Shown one piece after another: positions 62,399 through 64,000 of a stretch of 64,000 nucleotides of DNA. A model generated the notes under the pieces. It did not search any database, was not told where the DNA came from, and was given only the letters and a program-made list of their open reading frames with translations. Location of the stretch: positions 3,275,501 to 3,339,500 of the forward strand of contig NZ_CALSBP010000002.1 of assembly GCF_943373825.1 (NCBI RefSeq), in the 5' to 3' direction. A program made the translations under genes and the position numbers. How positions within the stretch are numbered: position 1 is the stretch's first letter; every line of letters begins with the position of its first letter. This stretch comes from Aquimarina spinulae (GTDB taxonomy: Bacteria; Bacteroidota; Bacteroidia; Flavobacteriales; Flavobacteriaceae).

Positions 62399-62905
62399 AT
62401 GATTAGACTAGACAAATTGATACTCTTATTTGCTGTTACTTTATTGATAAGTTGCGGAGGAAAAGAAGAAAAAAAGGAAGAACAAATTAAAATAGGAAAG
62501 AGTACAACAACTCAAAAAAAAGAAACCAAACCTGTTTCTACCGGCGTTCCTGCATCAAAAAAAGTTGATCTTACAAATAAGGGAGTAGGGCCAATCAAGA
62601 GTTTGGTGTTAGATGCCACCATCGATGAGAAAATGGCTGCTCAGGGAGCCGAGCTCTTTAAAACAAAATGTACTGCTTGTCATAAAACTCATAAGAAGTT
62701 TATAGGACCAGCTCCTGTTGACATTTTAAAAAGAAGAACTCCAGAATGGGTGATGAATATGATTCTAGATCCTGAAAAAATGATTAAAGAAGACCCATTG
62801 GCTCAAGAACTATTAAAAGAACATAATGGTTCTCCTATGGCTAATCAAAGCTTAAAAGAGGAAGAAGCCAGAGCTATTTTAGAGTACTTCAGGACACTGA
62901 AATAA
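62399..62905 (+). CDS. Monohaem cytochrome c lipoprotein of the nos operon
   Basis: A 168-aa lipoprotein cytochrome (lipobox LLISCGG; ATG 62399 starts the signal, the upstream TTG frame is not needed). The haem site is C91-x2-C94-H95 in CTACHKTHKKFIGPAP, and an axial Met lies in NGSPMANQSL. A Lys/Glu-rich linker joins the lipid anchor to the haem domain. Such cytochromes accompany clade II nosZ, where they carry electrons to N2O reductase. Confidence 0.92.
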   Translation: MIRLDKLILLFAVTLLISCGGKEEKKEEQIKIGKSTTTQKKETKPVSTGVPASKKVDLTNKGVGPIKSLVLDATIDEKMAAQGAELFKTKCTACHKTHKKFIGPAPVDILKRRTPEWVMNMILDPEKMIKEDPLAQELLKEHNGSPMANQSLKEEEARAILEYFRTLK

Positions 62906-63045
62906 AAATAATAAACCAAGTATAGATGATAGCTATACGATAAGAAAATGTCGTAGAGATATTTTAAAAGAAACTATTATTTAATAGGTAAAAATAACGA
63001 AACGAACTACTTGTCCCGATGAAAATCAGGAGCTATGTAACCCCA

Positions 63046-63059
63046 TTGATCTATATCAG
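63046..63059 (+). promoter_or_regulatory. FNR-type box before the fasciclin gene
   Basis: TTGAT-CTAT-ATCAG, one mismatch from the FNR consensus half-sites, 37 bp before the ATG. No clear TAnnTTTG lies at the standard distance. Confidence 0.5.
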
Positions 63060-63096
63060 TACTCGTCTGACCATTTAACATAATCAATATAAACGC

Positions 63097-63675
63097 ATGA
63101 AAACAATTAAAGTAACTTTTTTGATTTTACTATGCTTTACTTTCCTGCTAAGTTGTAAAACTGAAACAAAGAAAGAACAAGTAGATTCAGCTACTAAAAG
63201 CGCAGTTACAGAAGGAACCGAAGAGAAACAAGGACAAGCATTTATTCAGGATGATGAAGCGACGCCTAATGTACTTAATATTGCTATTGGTTCTAAAGAT
63301 CATACTACATTGGTAGCAGCTGTTCAGGCTGCTGGTTTAGAAAATGCCTTAGTAAATGCAGGACCCTTAATGGTATTCGCTCCTACTAATGAAGCGTTTG
63401 ATGCATTACCAGCCGGAACAGTAGAAAATCTTTTGAAACCAGAAAATAAAGATGCATTAGCGAATATTCTAAAATACCATGTAACTCCTGGTAATTATTC
63501 AAAAGATTTTTTGAAAAAATTTAAGAAACTAGGTCAATCCAATGGTGTCGATGTAAAAGTAACTAAAGACGATAGTGATGTTTTTATCGGAGAAGCCAAA
63601 ATTATAGCAAGTATTCCTGCTGGTAACGGAATAGTACATGTTATTGATAAAGTATTACTTCCTCCATCTAATTAA
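63097..63675 (+). CDS. Fasciclin-domain lipoprotein
   Basis: A 192-aa lipoprotein (MKTIKVTFLILLCFTFLLSC) with one fasciclin (FAS1) domain from about residue 55: HTTLVAAVQAAGLENAL, PLMVFAPTNEAFDALPAGTVENLL, ILKYHVTPGNY and NGIVHVIDKVLLP. Fasciclin lipoproteins are often found just before nosZ in Bacteroidota; their role there is unclear. An FNR-type box lies on each side of the gene. Confidence 0.92.
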   Translation: MKTIKVTFLILLCFTFLLSCKTETKKEQVDSATKSAVTEGTEEKQGQAFIQDDEATPNVLNIAIGSKDHTTLVAAVQAAGLENALVNAGPLMVFAPTNEAFDALPAGTVENLLKPENKDALANILKYHVTPGNYSKDFLKKFKKLGQSNGVDVKVTKDDSDVFIGEAKIIASIPAGNGIVHVIDKVLLPPSN

Positions 63676-63689
63676 TAAATGAATAAAAA

Positions 63690-63703
63690 CTGATCTGGAT
63701 CAG
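63690..63703 (+). promoter_or_regulatory. FNR-type palindrome before nosZ
   Basis: CTGATC-TG-GATCAG, a perfect palindrome with FNR half-sites TGAT-N4-ATCA, 37 bp before the nosZ ATG. The fasciclin box has the same 37-bp distance to its own ATG. Confidence 0.5.
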
Positions 63704-63740
63704 CACAGATTTGACCTCTACAACAATAAATATAAACCAG

Positions 63741-64000
63741 ATGAAACAAATATCTAAAATACTCTTTTTAACAGCAGTACTTAGTTTAATAATAAGTAGT
63801 TGTGCCAATGTTAATAAAGATAAAAAAATAACGGATGGAGCTTTGGGCTCTAATGCCGCAGAAAAAGTCTACGTCGCTCCCGGAGAGCATGATGAGTTTT
63901 ATGCATTCGTCTCAGGAGGATTTAGCGGACAATTATCAGTATATGGACTTCCGTCAGGAAGACTATTTAAAGTAATTCCGGTTTTTTCACAAGATGCAGA
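63741..64000 (+). CDS. nosZ: Nitrous oxide reductase, 5' part (clade II, lipoprotein)
   Basis: The first 86 codons are present, cut by the right edge. A Sec lipoprotein signal (MKQISKILFLTAVLSLIISSC) instead of a Tat signal marks the clade II (atypical) NosZ group. The mature start YVAPGEHDEFYAFVSGGF and the following GQLSVYGLPSGRLFKVIPVF match the N-terminus of the NosZ beta-propeller. It reduces N2O to N2 at the CuZ site, completing denitrification from nitrite. Confidence 0.93.
   Translation, partial: MKQISKILFLTAVLSLIISSCANVNKDKKITDGALGSNAAEKVYVAPGEHDEFYAFVSGGFSGQLSVYGLPSGRLFKVIPVFSQDA

Noticed and set aside
1..64000. CRISPR arrays, rRNA genes or prophage genes
   Set aside because: No spaced repeat series, rRNA-like sequence or phage structural gene was seen.

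Overview
The window looks like a chromosomal segment of a marine Flavobacteriaceae-type bacterium (Bacteroidota). The DNA is AT-rich. SusC/NosA-type TonB receptors, DUF2911, LytTR two-component genes and a Sec-type lipoprotein NosZ are present. Several promoters carry the Bacteroidota -7 element TAnnTTTG, and there are few Shine-Dalgarno sequences. The genus cannot be fixed from sequence alone.

Region 1 (1-26356, + strand) is the right-hand part of a trans-acyltransferase polyketide (trans-AT PKS) cluster. The 3' end of a multimodular PKS carries DH-KR-ACP-KS-KR-ACP-KS-DH with no integrated AT. It is followed by an unusual sulfur block: a tandem C_GCAxxG_C_C protein, a NifS-type cysteine desulfurase, a SAM methyltransferase, and a SufS-type desulfurase with an extra N-terminal domain. 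Next come beta-branching genes (HMG synthase, ECH1, donor ACP, decarboxylating KS), an outer-membrane barrel, an acyl hydrolase, two tRNA-Cys genes, a PksB-type metallo-hydrolase, the free malonyl-AT, a metalloenzyme, an Sfp-type PPTase, a free ACP and a DUF4386 membrane protein.

Region 2 (26526-32057, - strand) is a six-gene, highly reducing type II PKS-like operon: ACP, CrtI-like flavoprotein, KR, KS, degenerate KS and FabZ-like DH. It lies between two copies of a 76-bp sequence. The left copy is the 3' end of the DUF4386 gene and the right copy is an orphan fragment.

Region 3 (32881-43615) holds a siderophore-type TonB receptor with DUF3325-like, DUF3649-like and PepSY-TM partners. After it come a beta-propeller protein, a hydrolase-like protein, a DUF2911/TPR protein, a small lipoprotein and a LytS/LytR-type pair.

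Region 4 (43725-64000) is an anaerobic and denitrification block. It contains nrdG-nrdD, an unrecognised 597-aa protein, two Fe-S Rrf2 regulators, a NosA/OprC-type copper receptor with a Met/His-rich lipoprotein, nadA-nadB-thioredoxin, rrf2-norB-ric on the - strand, and nirK-nirV-sco-cytochrome c-fasciclin-nosZ (cut at the right edge). Eight GAY-N6-RTC palindromes and several CRP/FNR-type boxes lie in front of these genes. Four promoters share one architecture: Rrf2-like box, about 20 bp, FNR-like box, about 37 bp, -7 element. This suggests a single NO/oxygen-responsive regulon. Copper uptake would feed NirK and NosZ, and Ric and NadA fit Fe-S repair and supply under nitrosative stress.
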